64,000 nt of DNA from Sulfurovum zhangzhouensis (GCF_030347965.1 NZ_JAQIBD010000001.1:620001-684000), one strand, 5' to 3'; positions 8,137-17,693 are shown, counted from the first letter of the stretch. A program made the numbers and translations. The notes: generated by a model not told the origin, from the sequence alone.

Positions 8137-8844
8137 TTATTTTCCTTTAATCTCATCTGGTTGGATTTTCTTTTTTTTCTCTTGACGCTCTACCATCCAT
8201 ACAATCTCATCAAAAGTCAGTTTCTCAAAGTTCTGAAAATAGTATTCTATCGAAATATAGTCTTGAATCTTATGAGGGCAGAAGACACCGTCACATACTG
8301 CGATCAGGTTTTCATACACTGACTTATCTAAAATAGGAGTAGCAATATAAATATTTTTTGCCTCTCTTGCAATAGCCGACTTCAGTGCAACCATCATCGT
8401 AAGTCCTGTTTCGATACACTCGTCAACCAAGACAACATATTTCCCTTTTAAAGAGACAAGGTCTTTCCCTTTTCTGTACTTATATACATAGGAGAGTACT
8501 TCTTCATCATATATACGGCTTGCTGCTCCATACACAAAATCCTCCGAGATCTCAAATGCATCGATCAAAGCCTTGTGCATCACTACCTCTTCGGTTTCAG
8601 AGATCATTGCGATCGGCAGCGAAGGGTTATTGGGGGCAGAGATAGCCTCGGTGAGCAAAATATCCATCTGCGCATCCAATGCTGTCGCAACTTTATCTGC
8701 GAAGTAGACCCCTCCTTCACTGATACCCAGTACTACCGTTTCACTACTGCGAAGAAGCTCTCTAGGCAGTGTATCAATCAATTGTTCTGCCGCCGCCTGA
8801 CGATCCTTAAAATAGAAACAATCAAGGTCTAAATCGTTGAACAT
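8137..8844 (-). CDS. phosphoribosyltransferase-family protein
   Basis: A 235-residue protein with a type I PRTase fold. The PRPP-binding loop is VVLVDECIETGLTMM (around residue 140), and an N-terminal GISEGGVYFA matches the PPi loop. The substrate is not clear. Such proteins are often annotated only as phosphoribosyltransferase and may act on purines or be regulatory. The C-terminal tail (RQEKKKKIQPDEIKGK) is basic. It overlaps the J-domain gene by 23 bases and is followed by pnp after 3 bases, so it belongs to the purD-pnp operon. Confidence 0.8.
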   Translation of the reverse strand: MFNDLDLDCFYFKDRQAAAEQLIDTLPRELLRSSETVVLGISEGGVYFADKVATALDAQMDILLTEAISAPNNPSLPIAMISETEEVVMHKALIDAFEISEDFVYGAASRIYDEEVLSYVYKYRKGKDLVSLKGKYVVLVDECIETGLTMMVALKSAIAREAKNIYIATPILDKSVYENLIAVCDGVFCPHKIQDYISIEYYFQNFEKLTFDEIVWMVERQEKKKKIQPDEIKGK

Positions 8845-9091
8845 AATCTACTCCCGGATATTGTTTTTTAATTTCATTCTCATCAAAAGTATAACGAAAA
8901 TCCTCTATATACTTCATCAGTAAGTTGTAAGCATGGTTGATCTGCTCCATATTTGACGCATCTCCCCCTTTATCAGGATGATGTTTTTGTGCAAGAAAAC
9001 GATATTGTTTTTTAATATCTGCTTTTGTGATCAGTTTGGGTAAACCTAGCGTTTCCAAAGCAGATTCTATCTCATCAATAGGGCTTAACAT
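8822..9091 (-). CDS. J-domain (DnaJ-like) mini-protein
   Basis: An 89-residue protein that is almost only a J domain. Residues 14-65 hold the signature KKQYRFLAQKHHPDKGGDAS with the HPD tripeptide that activates Hsp70 ATPase. There is no Gly/Phe region, zinc finger or substrate-binding domain, so it would recruit DnaK to a specific site or partner rather than act as a general chaperone. It overlaps lptD by 17 bases and the phosphoribosyltransferase by 23, suggesting translational coupling and a role tied to neighbours. That role is not known. Confidence 0.85.
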   Translation of the reverse strand: MLSPIDEIESALETLGLPKLITKADIKKQYRFLAQKHHPDKGGDASNMEQINHAYNLLMKYIEDFRYTFDENEIKKQYPGVDYVQRFRP

Positions 9092-11177
9092 CTTCTTCCT
9101 TCCTTGTACCTATAGTTGCAAACGGGATAAAATTAAGTTGAACAAAAAAACTGGTTTCCAGTCTTGAACCTGTAGGTAAAGGAGTAATATCCTGTAAAAC
9201 TGTCAGATCCATCGACCAACAGTCTACTGCATAGTTACCGCCTATTCTCCATTGTTTACTTGATGCCTCATCTATATCATAAGTTAAACCGCCATTGATC
9301 TTTACTCTAGGATTTATTCTATAATTAAAATTAAAGTTGACATCATTGGCTGGAATAAAAATGGTCTTGTCATCGGGCAATATTTGCTTATACGTGTGGC
9401 CTAGAGTAAATCCATACTCTTTTTCTGTAAGCGTTATACGATTGGAAGACTCACGTACTTTATCGAACTCGTACGAATAGACTATGTTATTGTAAAACTG
9501 CCAGTTATTCCAATTATATTGCATCTCATTACTGATATCACCAAACTTGTATGTTCGATTGAGATAATATTTTTGTGAGAGGCGCTGGAAAAACTTTAAA
9601 TTCATGGTTTCATCGTAAAAGTATTGACTAAGGCTTAGTGCATAATGTTCCTCAGGAAGACCGACAGCAAATAGCTCTTTTTGATCTTCATCCAATTGTT
9701 CAAAATCTATAGGAGCTTGCTGTTCATTTCCGGGTTGAATGTATTCTAATGCCGGTTGTAATACGTGTATAAAACCATCATATTTTTTTGTCAGGTCTGT
9801 AAAGAGTTTTGCTTTGTGGATATTACTATAGTATTCAAATTGATCAACGCTATACTCGCCATTGCCAAAAAAGAACTTACTATAGTAAAACTCTTCACCC
9901 ACAGACAGACTCAGATAATCGTCAAAAAAAGATGTCGTATAATCCAGTGGGATCTTTGCCTCAGCCTGTTTTAAAGTAATGCCTTTTTTTCTATAAAAAT
10001 TATTCAGATGCATATCTACACTATAGGTCAGGTTTTTCCATATAAAATGATCTAGATATTTATGTAACTGTACAGAAGGAAGTACTTGAAGAGTATTATC
10101 ATTATTTTCTTCACGCGTATCAATAAAATATTTTGTATTGATCCCTGCATAAAAATCATCATTCGATACAAAATAGTTCAATCTGGACTCTTGTAACGGG
10201 TTACGTCCAAAGTTAATTAACTTGGTCTTTTGGAGGTTAATATAATCAATATCATTTAATAGTATTGCATTAATATAAAGACCATCCTTCATCCCGTAAA
10301 GAGAATCTTGGGAAAGAAATTGTGAAGAATCATAATACAGTTCAAAGCCATAATGTTCTCGGTCTTTATTCTGTTCTCTTTGTTGATACTCTAAGCTATC
10401 AAGAAAATATCCTGTTCTTATCTTTCCAGAAGAGTAAGCGGAATCCACAAAACGGAAGGTACTATACATCCCTATGCTTCTGTCTGTTCTTATCTGTGGA
10501 TTAAACTCCATATCCATACTTGGAGAAATATTCCAAAAAATTGGCTGTTCATAGACAAAACCTTCATCTTCTGTATAACCAAAAAGCGGGAACAAAAGTC
10601 CGGAGCTACGCTGTCTATCTGTATTGAATGAGAGATAGGGAGTATATAAAACAGGAGTATCCAAAAAGTAAACTTTTGCATCATAGAGTTTCATATGTTT
10701 TGTCACACTGTCATACTGTGAACGCTCAAAACGTATTTTCCATAATGGATTATTAATATCACAGCTTGAAATCATACTACTTCCCAGTGTATAATTTCCC
10801 TCTTTTTTCCGAGCATTTTCAGACATGAGCCATACATCGTTTTTATTCATTAAAAAAAGCTCTTCAAACTTTACTTCGTTATTTTGCGTGTTGATCTCTA
10901 TATGTTTGCTCTTTTGTTTACTTCCCTCATGCCCAATCATCTCAATATTACCGTCAAGAATTAATAGATTGGTATTTCTGTCATAAGTAGCCCGGTTTGC
11001 TTGGATCACTGAGTCTTTCAAATAAACCAGTACTCCTCCGGTTGCATATACATTGGTCTTGGTACTTGTCATCTGTTTTGCCAGTACCTCAATCTTCGCT
11101 GAAGTCTGGTCAGCGTAGAGTGTTTCTCCGCCTACGCACCCCAACAAAAAAAACCAGTGTAAATACTTAAGCATCAA
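9075..11177 (-). CDS. lptD: LPS-assembly outer membrane protein LptD
   Basis: Inserts lipopolysaccharide into the outer leaflet of the outer membrane. The 700-residue protein has a signal peptide (about 1-22), a periplasmic beta-jellyroll OstA/LptA-like domain (about 28-125, with SKHIEINTQNNEVKFEELFL) and a long C-terminal beta-barrel rich in alternating aromatic residues, ending in FATIGTRKEEDVKPY. Cysteines are few compared with the E. coli protein. It overlaps the RDD gene by 11 bases and the J-domain gene by 17. Confidence 0.88.
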   Translation of the reverse strand: MMLKYLHWFFLLGCVGGETLYADQTSAKIEVLAKQMTSTKTNVYATGGVLVYLKDSVIQANRATYDRNTNLLILDGNIEMIGHEGSKQKSKHIEINTQNNEVKFEELFLMNKNDVWLMSENARKKEGNYTLGSSMISSCDINNPLWKIRFERSQYDSVTKHMKLYDAKVYFLDTPVLYTPYLSFNTDRQRSSGLLFPLFGYTEDEGFVYEQPIFWNISPSMDMEFNPQIRTDRSIGMYSTFRFVDSAYSSGKIRTGYFLDSLEYQQREQNKDREHYGFELYYDSSQFLSQDSLYGMKDGLYINAILLNDIDYINLQKTKLINFGRNPLQESRLNYFVSNDDFYAGINTKYFIDTREENNDNTLQVLPSVQLHKYLDHFIWKNLTYSVDMHLNNFYRKKGITLKQAEAKIPLDYTTSFFDDYLSLSVGEEFYYSKFFFGNGEYSVDQFEYYSNIHKAKLFTDLTKKYDGFIHVLQPALEYIQPGNEQQAPIDFEQLDEDQKELFAVGLPEEHYALSLSQYFYDETMNLKFFQRLSQKYYLNRTYKFGDISNEMQYNWNNWQFYNNIVYSYEFDKVRESSNRITLTEKEYGFTLGHTYKQILPDDKTIFIPANDVNFNFNYRINPRVKINGGLTYDIDEASSKQWRIGGNYAVDCWSMDLTVLQDITPLPTGSRLETSFFVQLNFIPFATIGTRKEEDVKPY

Positions 11178-11634
11178 CTACAACACATCTTGAGAATTTG
11201 TCATGAAAGGTCTGTGTCAGAGGCGTAAAAAAAGCCATTAAAAAACCGAGATATAAAACAAGTTCGCTGGGGATACGAAGAAGTGCCCGGTACAATGCTG
11301 TCATGAATACCGGTTTTTCCTGAGTTTCAAGAGATACAACCTTGATCTTCATGATATACTTCCCAAGTGTCATACCGTTCTGCCATACAAGTACAGTATG
11401 GTATATCACTTTTAATGCCAAAAGCCATAGTATATTTGCTGAGACAAACTGATTCAAGGCATCCAGAATGACTTGTGATTGAGATCTATCTTCTACAGGA
11501 ATCGCTTGTAAAAACAGTGTGATCTGATCATAAAAAATGACCATAAAGAAGAGAGAAACGATAATATCATCGATCACAAATGAGACTACTCTCTTTTGTG
11601 GTGTAGCAATCGACAGAGAGTTCTGCTCATTCAT
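11167..11634 (-). CDS. RDD-family membrane protein
   Basis: A 155-residue inner-membrane protein. The start MNEQNSLSIATPQKR at 11634 has an AGGAG ribosome-binding site; a longer frame to 11760 runs into purD and is not supported. The RDD signature is at residues 15-25 (KRVVSFVIDD), followed by a transmembrane helix, a middle hydrophobic segment (about 75-95) with GMTLGKYIMKIKVV, and a third helix near 120-140. RDD proteins are small membrane proteins of mostly unknown function, some linked to ion or solute transport. It lies between purD and lptD in the same operon. Confidence 0.85.
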   Translation of the reverse strand: MNEQNSLSIATPQKRVVSFVIDDIIVSLFFMVIFYDQITLFLQAIPVEDRSQSQVILDALNQFVSANILWLLALKVIYHTVLVWQNGMTLGKYIMKIKVVSLETQEKPVFMTALYRALLRIPSELVLYLGFLMAFFTPLTQTFHDKFSRCVVVDA

Positions 11635-11642
11635 AACCTCTC

Positions 11643-12911
11643 CTAAAGTGCCTGATAAGCAATATCCGTACGGCACTGCTTGCCTGCATAATGTACCTGT
11701 CCTACTAGCATATACGCTCTTTGCTGTGCTTCTTTGATACTGTCTCCGATACCGACACAAACAAGTACCCTACCGCCTGTAGCATAGAGCTTGCCATCTT
11801 CACCACGGCTTACACCGGCAAAAGAAATATGTGCATTTTCATTGATCTCTTCATGATAGATATCATCGATAATGATCTCAGCAGGTTCAGAGTTCTTGTA
11901 TGGATAATCCTTGCTGGCCATTACGACCCCTACTGCATACTTATCATGGAATTCGATCTTGGCATTTGCCAAATCACCTGTTGCAGCCTTGTAAAATAGC
12001 TCACTTGCTGGAGATTTAAGCAACGGCATCAATTCTTCACACTCTGGATCACCGAAACGTACATTGTACTCCAGGATAATAGGATCACCATTTACTACCA
12101 TTACTCCGATAAAAAGAACACCGGTAAATGGCATTCCCTCTTCCTGCATACCTTTGAGAGTCGGTTTTATCACGCGCTCATCAAGTTTTGCATAAATATC
12201 ATCATTTACAAGCGGTGTTGGGGCATAAGCTCCCATTCCACCTGTATTTGGCCCTTGATCATTGTTAAGCAATCGTTTATGATCCTGTGCAGCAGGAAGG
12301 ACTACATAATCCTTACCGTCACAGATAGCAAAGACTGAAAGCTCATACCCGTCAAGGAACTCTTCAACCACGATCGATGTCCCGGCATCACCGAAAGAAT
12401 TACCACTGAGCATCTCGCCTGCTGCCTGTTTTGCTTCATCTTGACTCTGAGCGATAATTACACCTTTACCGCCACAAAGTCCATCTGCTTTGACAACGAT
12501 AGGAGCTGTCATAGTATTGATGAAATCATAAGCTTCTTGAAGAGAATTGGTCTCGATGTATTTTGCAGTCGGGACACCATGGCGAGCCAGGAAGTTTTTC
12601 ATAAAGATCTTTGAACCTTCGAGTTGAGCCGCCTTTGCAGTCGGACCGAAAATAGTAAGGTTACGCTCCTTAAAAACATCTACAATACCCTCTACCAATG
12701 GTGCTTCAGGTCCAACGATCGTAAGTTCAATACCATTCTTCTCTACAAAGTCTGCCAAGGCATTAAAATCACTGATAGCAAGGTTCTCGCCCAGCGCATC
12801 TGTTGCACCGTTACCCGGGGCAAAGTAGATCTTCTCTACATTCTCATCTTTACTCAATGCCAGACCGATAGAGTACTCTCTACCTCCGCTACCTATGATC
12901 AATACGTCCAT
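11643..12911 (-). CDS. purD: phosphoribosylamine-glycine ligase (GAR synthetase)
   Basis: Second step of purine synthesis: joins glycine to phosphoribosylamine using ATP. The 422 residues match the family. MDVLIIGSGGREYS opens the N domain, with an ATP-grasp fold in the middle (KADGLCGGKGV, about 140; GPNTGGMGAYAP; EYNVRFGDPE with the metal-binding residues). First gene of the minus-strand operon purD-RDD-lptD-J-PRTase-pnp, eight bases before the RDD start. A structured RNA precedes it. Confidence 0.97.
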   Translation of the reverse strand: MDVLIIGSGGREYSIGLALSKDENVEKIYFAPGNGATDALGENLAISDFNALADFVEKNGIELTIVGPEAPLVEGIVDVFKERNLTIFGPTAKAAQLEGSKIFMKNFLARHGVPTAKYIETNSLQEAYDFINTMTAPIVVKADGLCGGKGVIIAQSQDEAKQAAGEMLSGNSFGDAGTSIVVEEFLDGYELSVFAICDGKDYVVLPAAQDHKRLLNNDQGPNTGGMGAYAPTPLVNDDIYAKLDERVIKPTLKGMQEEGMPFTGVLFIGVMVVNGDPIILEYNVRFGDPECEELMPLLKSPASELFYKAATGDLANAKIEFHDKYAVGVVMASKDYPYKNSEPAEIIIDDIYHEEINENAHISFAGVSRGEDGKLYATGGRVLVCVGIGDSIKEAQQRAYMLVGQVHYAGKQCRTDIAYQAL

Positions 12912-12943
12912 ATCTTCTCCGAAAAGTAAATTTTGAAATTATA

Positions 12944-13248
12944 ATCACCCATTGGTGATCATCAATGTGCTTAGGAAGTTTTTCAAATCTTTGAGGCGAA
13001 TAATCTCTGTTCATCCAAACATTTGAAAAGCCTCATATGTGCAAGCATCATCGCTTATGAGCCCCGGATGGCCGTTCTGTGTGAGTCGGCCCTAAAAAGC
13101 CAACGGTGTAGGAGAGAGCAGTTCTTTAGGAGGCAATTTCTCGCAGGGTAACCCATGCTCAAACGAAAATGTCTACACACCAAGCTGCTACATATCCCAC
13201 TAAGATTTAATGTTGGACCCCATATACAGTGGTCGAACCATCTAGGTT
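12944..13248 (-). ncRNA. structured RNA upstream of purD; candidate 6S RNA / purD RNA
   Basis: The 394 bases between purD and hemD hold no gene but several stems: GGCCG/CGGCC (13070-13091), CTCATA/TATGAG (13032-13061), GCAGGG/CCCaTGC (13143-13158) and a 3' hairpin ATCACC/GGTGAT (12944-12959) that could end the transcript. A TATAAT at 13255-13260 on the minus strand places the 5' end near 13248. A structured RNA directly upstream of purD is known in Campylobacterota as the purD motif and has been connected to 6S RNA. The match here is by position and structure only, and about 300 bases is longer than a typical 6S. Confidence 0.5.
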
Positions 13249-13254
13249 ACTAAT

Positions 13255-13260
13255 ATTATA
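13255..13260 (-). promoter_or_regulatory. -10 box for the purD-upstream RNA
   Basis: Perfect TATAAT on the minus strand. The predicted start lies 7 bases downstream, just before the first hairpin (AACC/GGTT). Confidence 0.55.
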
Positions 13261-13305
13261 ACAAATTTAGTGTAAAAAGTAGGTTTTTAGCCCCCAGGAA
13301 ATACT

Positions 13306-13950
13306 CTACTCAACTAAACTATTAGCTTTCTCTATACAGGATTGAATCAATGGTTCGTCCGCCACTACATAATTCATATCGGGTTTGAGATACTTCTTTG
13401 TTGCTTCTCCGATTAAGACCGCAGTATAACTTTGATCCCACTCAAAGTTCTGAAAAAAACAATTAACAGTAGAGGGTGAAGTGAAGATAATAACCGCTCC
13501 TTTTGAAGGAGCCTCTTCATTAGGATAATCAGCACATGATGTTTCATAGAGTACTTGCTCTTGCACCTCTATCCCTGCCCTTTCTAAATAACCCTTTGTG
13601 TCAAAGGAGACTTTTTGAGGCCGAAGATAAAGAATTTTTTTATCTTTAAAGTATGTAACGATATGCTGACTAAGCGTTTCACCGTAAAATGAAGAAGGAT
13701 GATAGATCACACTACCGCCTAAGGTCTCTATCTGTTTTTTCGTTGCAGGACCTATGGCAACGGCAGGATACTTTTTCCAACCTGTATCGATCGCTTCAGC
13801 ACTCTTCACTGCTTGTTTTGAAGTGAACAACAATATATCACATCCATCAAAATCGATCTTATCAGTGACTAAAGAGAATGAGATCATAGGTAACGGAATC
13901 GTTCCTTCTTCTGGTGTAGGAGAGAGTAGATAAATATCCCGTTTTTTCAT
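13306..13950 (-). CDS. hemD: uroporphyrinogen-III synthase
   Basis: Cyclises hydroxymethylbilane to uroporphyrinogen III in heme/siroheme synthesis. The 214 residues show the two-domain HemD pattern: LLFTSKQAVKSA (about 40), AIGPATKKQIE, then IIFTSPSTVNCFF (about 155) and VLIGEATKKYL. HemD proteins are poorly conserved, and the paired TS(x)xAV / GxAT motifs are the main evidence. A Shine-Dalgarno AAGGA lies about 10 bases before the start, and the gene follows the cation efflux gene by 7 bases. Confidence 0.9.
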   Translation of the reverse strand: MKKRDIYLLSPTPEEGTIPLPMISFSLVTDKIDFDGCDILLFTSKQAVKSAEAIDTGWKKYPAVAIGPATKKQIETLGGSVIYHPSSFYGETLSQHIVTYFKDKKILYLRPQKVSFDTKGYLERAGIEVQEQVLYETSCADYPNEEAPSKGAVIIFTSPSTVNCFFQNFEWDQSYTAVLIGEATKKYLKPDMNYVVADEPLIQSCIEKANSLVE

Positions 13951-13957
13951 CTAAGCA

Positions 13958-14890
13958 TTATCCTTTTACAGGAGACTGTTCTACCAATGATGTCCCGTTT
14001 AAAAGTGCCTCGTTGACAGCCTCATCATCATAAGGATCAAAATGCGGAGTAATAATCCAACGTTTTTTCTTATCAAGCTCCATCATCTTCTCCTCAACCT
14101 CATCTGCGATACGATGTGCTTCAAGCAAGTACATATTGGGTCGAAGTACCATGTGAAATTCAACGAAGTTTGTTGTCCCGTCACTTCTTGTACGTAACCA
14201 ATGATAACTGGTAATCTCAGGATGCTTAGAAAGGATCTCACCGATAGAAGCAACGATTTTACCATCCAGTGCTTTATCCAGTAATATCTGTATTCCTTCT
14301 TTGATAATCTCAAAAGCCGAGTAAATAATATACAGACCTATCGCCAAACCGATAATGGCATCAATCTCATCATATCCACTGATCCACACCAACCCCAATG
14401 CCACAAGTACTGCACCATTGGACCAGAGGTCTGTTTGGTAATGTAAAGCATCCGCTTTAATGACCAAACTGTGTGTCTCTTTAGCGATCTTCAACAGATA
14501 CTTGACAAGTCCATAGGTAATAAAAATAGAGAGAAGCATTGCAAGAAATGAAGGGGCAAGCATTGTCGTCTCTCCACCTTTTGTCAGTTTTTTTAAAGCT
14601 TCATAGATGATATAAATACCTGACATCGTAATGACCGTACCTTCAATAACAGCTGCAATTGCCTGGACTTTGCCTTTACCGTAATGATATTCTTCATCAG
14701 GGTTCTCTTCAGATTTTTTAATGGCAAAAAAGTTTAATACAGATACTAACATGTCAAGCAGAGAATCGATCGCTGATGCAAGTACAGCTACCGAACCGCT
14801 TGCAACGCCTATCAATAGTTTAATTATAAGTAAAAGTGTAGCGACTGAAGTCGAGACAACTGTTGCTTTTTTTTGGGATGACATACGCAT
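13958..14890 (-). CDS. cation diffusion facilitator (FieF-like metal efflux pump)
   Basis: Exports divalent metal ions (Zn, Fe, Cd type) against protons. The start at 14890 (MRMSSQKK) is preferred because AAGGA lies 7 bases upstream. A TTG at 14956 would add 22 residues without support. About six transmembrane helices are followed by a cytoplasmic C-terminal domain (about 210-300). Metal-site residues match FieF: AIDSLLD (Asp42, Asp46) in helix 2 and KADALHYQTD in helix 5. The substrate cannot be fixed from sequence. Confidence 0.9.
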   Translation of the reverse strand: MRMSSQKKATVVSTSVATLLLIIKLLIGVASGSVAVLASAIDSLLDMLVSVLNFFAIKKSEENPDEEYHYGKGKVQAIAAVIEGTVITMSGIYIIYEALKKLTKGGETTMLAPSFLAMLLSIFITYGLVKYLLKIAKETHSLVIKADALHYQTDLWSNGAVLVALGLVWISGYDEIDAIIGLAIGLYIIYSAFEIIKEGIQILLDKALDGKIVASIGEILSKHPEITSYHWLRTRSDGTTNFVEFHMVLRPNMYLLEAHRIADEVEEKMMELDKKKRWIITPHFDPYDDEAVNEALLNGTSLVEQSPVKG

Positions 14891-15018
14891 ATTACTGTCC
14901 TTAAAATCATTTTGATACATTAACCGTGTCCAATTCTCACCATTCAGATCAGACAATCACATAAAAAACATTCTAACATATTGGAGGTATGACTCAGGCA
15001 TACTTGTAATTTAGAACC

Positions 15019-15699
15019 CTATACACGCCAATCAATCTCAGTGATATTGTGTAACTTGAGGTATTCATTTACCTGAGAAAAAGGCTTGCTTCCAAAAAAA
15101 CCACGGTAAGCTGAAAGCGGAGAAGGATGAGGAGTTTTGATCACCAGGTGTCTGGTGGTATCAATTGAAGCTCCTTTTTTCTGCGCATAATTTCCCCACA
15201 GGATAAAGACCACATTTTCACTATGTTCATTAATTATATCAACTACCTTTTGTGTAAACATTTCCCACCCTTTCCCCTGATGTGCATTCGATTTTCCTGC
15301 TTCTACGGTCAACACAGCATTTAGCAGCAATACACCCTGTTTTGCCCAAGACTGAAGATAGCCTGTATGTGAATTGTCAATGCCAAGATCATCATAGAGT
15401 TCCTGATTGATATTCTGCAGTGATTTTGGTAATGGTTTAACCTCCGGCATCACTGAAAAGGCAAGTCCATGCGCATGTCCTGCTGTCGGATAGGGATCTT
15501 GGCCCAGAATAACTACCTTTACCTGATCAAGCGGCGTAGAATTGAGCGCATTAAACCAGTATGAGGTTTGTGGGAGTACCTGCTTTTGCTGTGCTATCTC
15601 CTCATCCAGAAAAGCTTTCAACTTATGCATATAAGGTTTTTCAAATTCTTCAGACAGAGCTTTTTGCCAGGATGGGTCAAGCGTGATAGTATGCAGCAT
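15019..15699 (-). CDS. ung: uracil-DNA glycosylase
   Basis: Removes uracil from DNA in base-excision repair. The 226 residues are typical of family 1. Motifs: the catalytic water-activating loop GQDPYPTAGHAHGLAFS (about 65-82), the Asn-containing strand VVFILWGNYAQKKG, and the leucine intercalation loop HPSPLSAYRGF (about 190-200). Monocistronic between the CDF gene and htpG. Confidence 0.97.
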   Translation of the reverse strand: MLHTITLDPSWQKALSEEFEKPYMHKLKAFLDEEIAQQKQVLPQTSYWFNALNSTPLDQVKVVILGQDPYPTAGHAHGLAFSVMPEVKPLPKSLQNINQELYDDLGIDNSHTGYLQSWAKQGVLLLNAVLTVEAGKSNAHQGKGWEMFTQKVVDIINEHSENVVFILWGNYAQKKGASIDTTRHLVIKTPHPSPLSAYRGFFGSKPFSQVNEYLKLHNITEIDWRV

Positions 15700-15757
15700 A
15701 AAGAATGGCCTTTTTGGGTTATTGTAACTAATTTGCGGTTAGTAACTGGGATGAAAA

Positions 15758-15786
15758 GTGTGTTCCCTCATATCGGGGGAACACAC
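15758..15786 (-). terminator. hairpin terminator of htpG
   Basis: A perfect 10-bp stem GTGTGTTCCC/GGGAACACAC with an 8-base loop, starting 8 bases after the htpG stop, then CTTTTC on the minus strand. Confidence 0.7.
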
Positions 15787-15793
15787 TGATGAG

Positions 15794-17656
15794 CTAGAGT
15801 GCTTTCGTTGCGACTGTAGCGATGCGTGAAGCAAATGCACCTTTATCTTTGGGTTCCATACCTTCAGCAAGTTTGGCACTATCTAGCAGGATCCAAGACA
15901 TATCAGCAAAGAGGGCATCATTACTTAGAGTATCAAGTTTCTTGATCATTTCATGGTCAGGATTGATCTCAAGGATCAATGGGATCTCAGGCATCTCCTG
16001 TCCCATCTGTACAAACATATGCGCCATACTTGCCATCGGATCAGAACTGTCTTTCAGGACACATGACGGGCTTGAAGTAAGTCTTGTTGATATCTTAACC
16101 TCTTTTACCTCATCACCCAGTACCTCTTTGATCTTATCGGTCAATACTTTGAACGCCTTACTGATCTCCTCTTTTTCTTCTTCACTCTTAGAGTCAGGTG
16201 CATCAATAGTAGTAATATCTTTAAGTGTCCATTCTTTGTACTGGCCGATCATCGGCGTTACGATCTCATCAACCTCTTTATCATCAAGGATCAGCACTTC
16301 AATATCCGCTTTTTTATACGCTTCAAGCAGCGGTGAGCTTCTTAGTACTTTTTCATTTTCACCGATGATATAGTAGATCTCTTTTTTCTCACTATTCCCA
16401 CGTCTTATATAGTCATCAAAAGAGACCAGTCCCTCTTCGTTTGAACTCTTGTATCTTACGATATCGAGAAGTAGCTCTTTATTTGTGTAATCTGTAAAGA
16501 TCCCTTCTTTGATGACCCTGTTGTACTCTTTAGCAAATATTTCAGCATCTTCGCCCTCAAGCTTTTTAATCGATTGAAGGATCTTTTTGACTGAAGACTG
16601 CTTGATATTTGCCATCACTCTGTTCTCTTGAAGCAGCTCGCGGGAAACGTTAAGAGGGAGGTCTTCAGAGTCAATGATCCCTCTCACAAATCTTAGATAC
16701 GGAGGCAGTAACTCTTTTTCATCATCGGTGATAAATACACGTTTCACATAAAGTTTTACGCCTGGCTGATAGTCTGCCCTATACATATCCATCGGCGCTT
16801 TTTTAGGGATATAAAAAAGTGTAGTAAACTCATTAGCACCTTCAACTTTGTTATGTAGGTATGTAAGCGGTTCAGCATCCCCGTGGTTAAGGGTTTTATA
16901 AAACTCTATATAGTCCTCTTTTTTAAGCTCAGACTTTGACAGCGTCCAAAGAGCCGTTGCAGCATTTGCCTGCTCTGATTTTTGTACTTTCTTAGTGACG
17001 GCATCTTCACCTTCACCTTCTGTCTCTTCTGTATCGTAATTAAGCATGATCGGGTACGCAATATGATTAGAGTACTTCTTGATCACTCCTTCAGTTCTCC
17101 ACTTATCAAGGAATTCCTTTTCATCCTCTTTCAATTTGATATAAATGATCGTACCGTGAGATTCTTTGGTGACCGGTTTGGTTTCATACTCGCCTTTGCC
17201 ATCCGTTGAGAACATATAGGCTTGTTCTTCCCCTGCTTTTTTGGAGATCACATCAACCTTATCCGAGACCATAAACACTGAATAGAACCCTACTCCGAAC
17301 TGTCCGATAAGGTTGCTGTCTTTTTTTGCATCACCTGTGAGTGACTCCATGAAAGCTTTTGTCCCTGATTTTGCGATCGTACCAAGGTGGTTCATGAGAT
17401 CCTCTTCATTCATACCTATACCGTTATCCCCGATCGTCAAAGAGTTATCCTCTTTATCAAGTTTTACAAAGATCTTTCCTGACCACTCATTTTCTTTAAA
17501 ATTTTCATCTGTGAGTCTAAGATAGTTGAACTTATCGATTGCATCACTTGCATTGGAGATAAGTTCCCGTAAAAAGATCTCTTTGTTTGAATACAAAGAG
17601 TGCGTCATCAACTGAAGCAATTGACCGATTTCTGTTTGAAACTGATGTTTAGCCAT
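15794..17656 (-). CDS. htpG: molecular chaperone HtpG (Hsp90)
   Basis: ATP-dependent cytoplasmic chaperone. The 620 residues are full length: an N-terminal GHKL ATPase (about 1-220) with ELISNASDAIDK, DNGIGM and GQFGVGFYS, a middle domain with the catalytic Arg region SRELLQENRVM (about 335), and a C-terminal dimerisation domain. AGGAG lies 8 bases before the start. TATAAT at 17694-17699 suggests a housekeeping promoter; no heat-shock operator was seen. Confidence 0.98.
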   Translation of the reverse strand: MAKHQFQTEIGQLLQLMTHSLYSNKEIFLRELISNASDAIDKFNYLRLTDENFKENEWSGKIFVKLDKEDNSLTIGDNGIGMNEEDLMNHLGTIAKSGTKAFMESLTGDAKKDSNLIGQFGVGFYSVFMVSDKVDVISKKAGEEQAYMFSTDGKGEYETKPVTKESHGTIIYIKLKEDEKEFLDKWRTEGVIKKYSNHIAYPIMLNYDTEETEGEGEDAVTKKVQKSEQANAATALWTLSKSELKKEDYIEFYKTLNHGDAEPLTYLHNKVEGANEFTTLFYIPKKAPMDMYRADYQPGVKLYVKRVFITDDEKELLPPYLRFVRGIIDSEDLPLNVSRELLQENRVMANIKQSSVKKILQSIKKLEGEDAEIFAKEYNRVIKEGIFTDYTNKELLLDIVRYKSSNEEGLVSFDDYIRRGNSEKKEIYYIIGENEKVLRSSPLLEAYKKADIEVLILDDKEVDEIVTPMIGQYKEWTLKDITTIDAPDSKSEEEKEEISKAFKVLTDKIKEVLGDEVKEVKISTRLTSSPSCVLKDSSDPMASMAHMFVQMGQEMPEIPLILEINPDHEMIKKLDTLSNDALFADMSWILLDSAKLAEGMEPKDKGAFASRIATVATKAL

Positions 17657-17693
17657 CTTGATTTCTCCTACTCATCTTGATTAATTTTGTGCG

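Noticed and set aside
12912-13305. tmRNA or RNase P RNA
   Set aside because: No tag-peptide frame or tRNA-like ends with CCA, and the GAGGAAAGTCC-type RNase P core and ACAGAA...GGCTTA end are missing.
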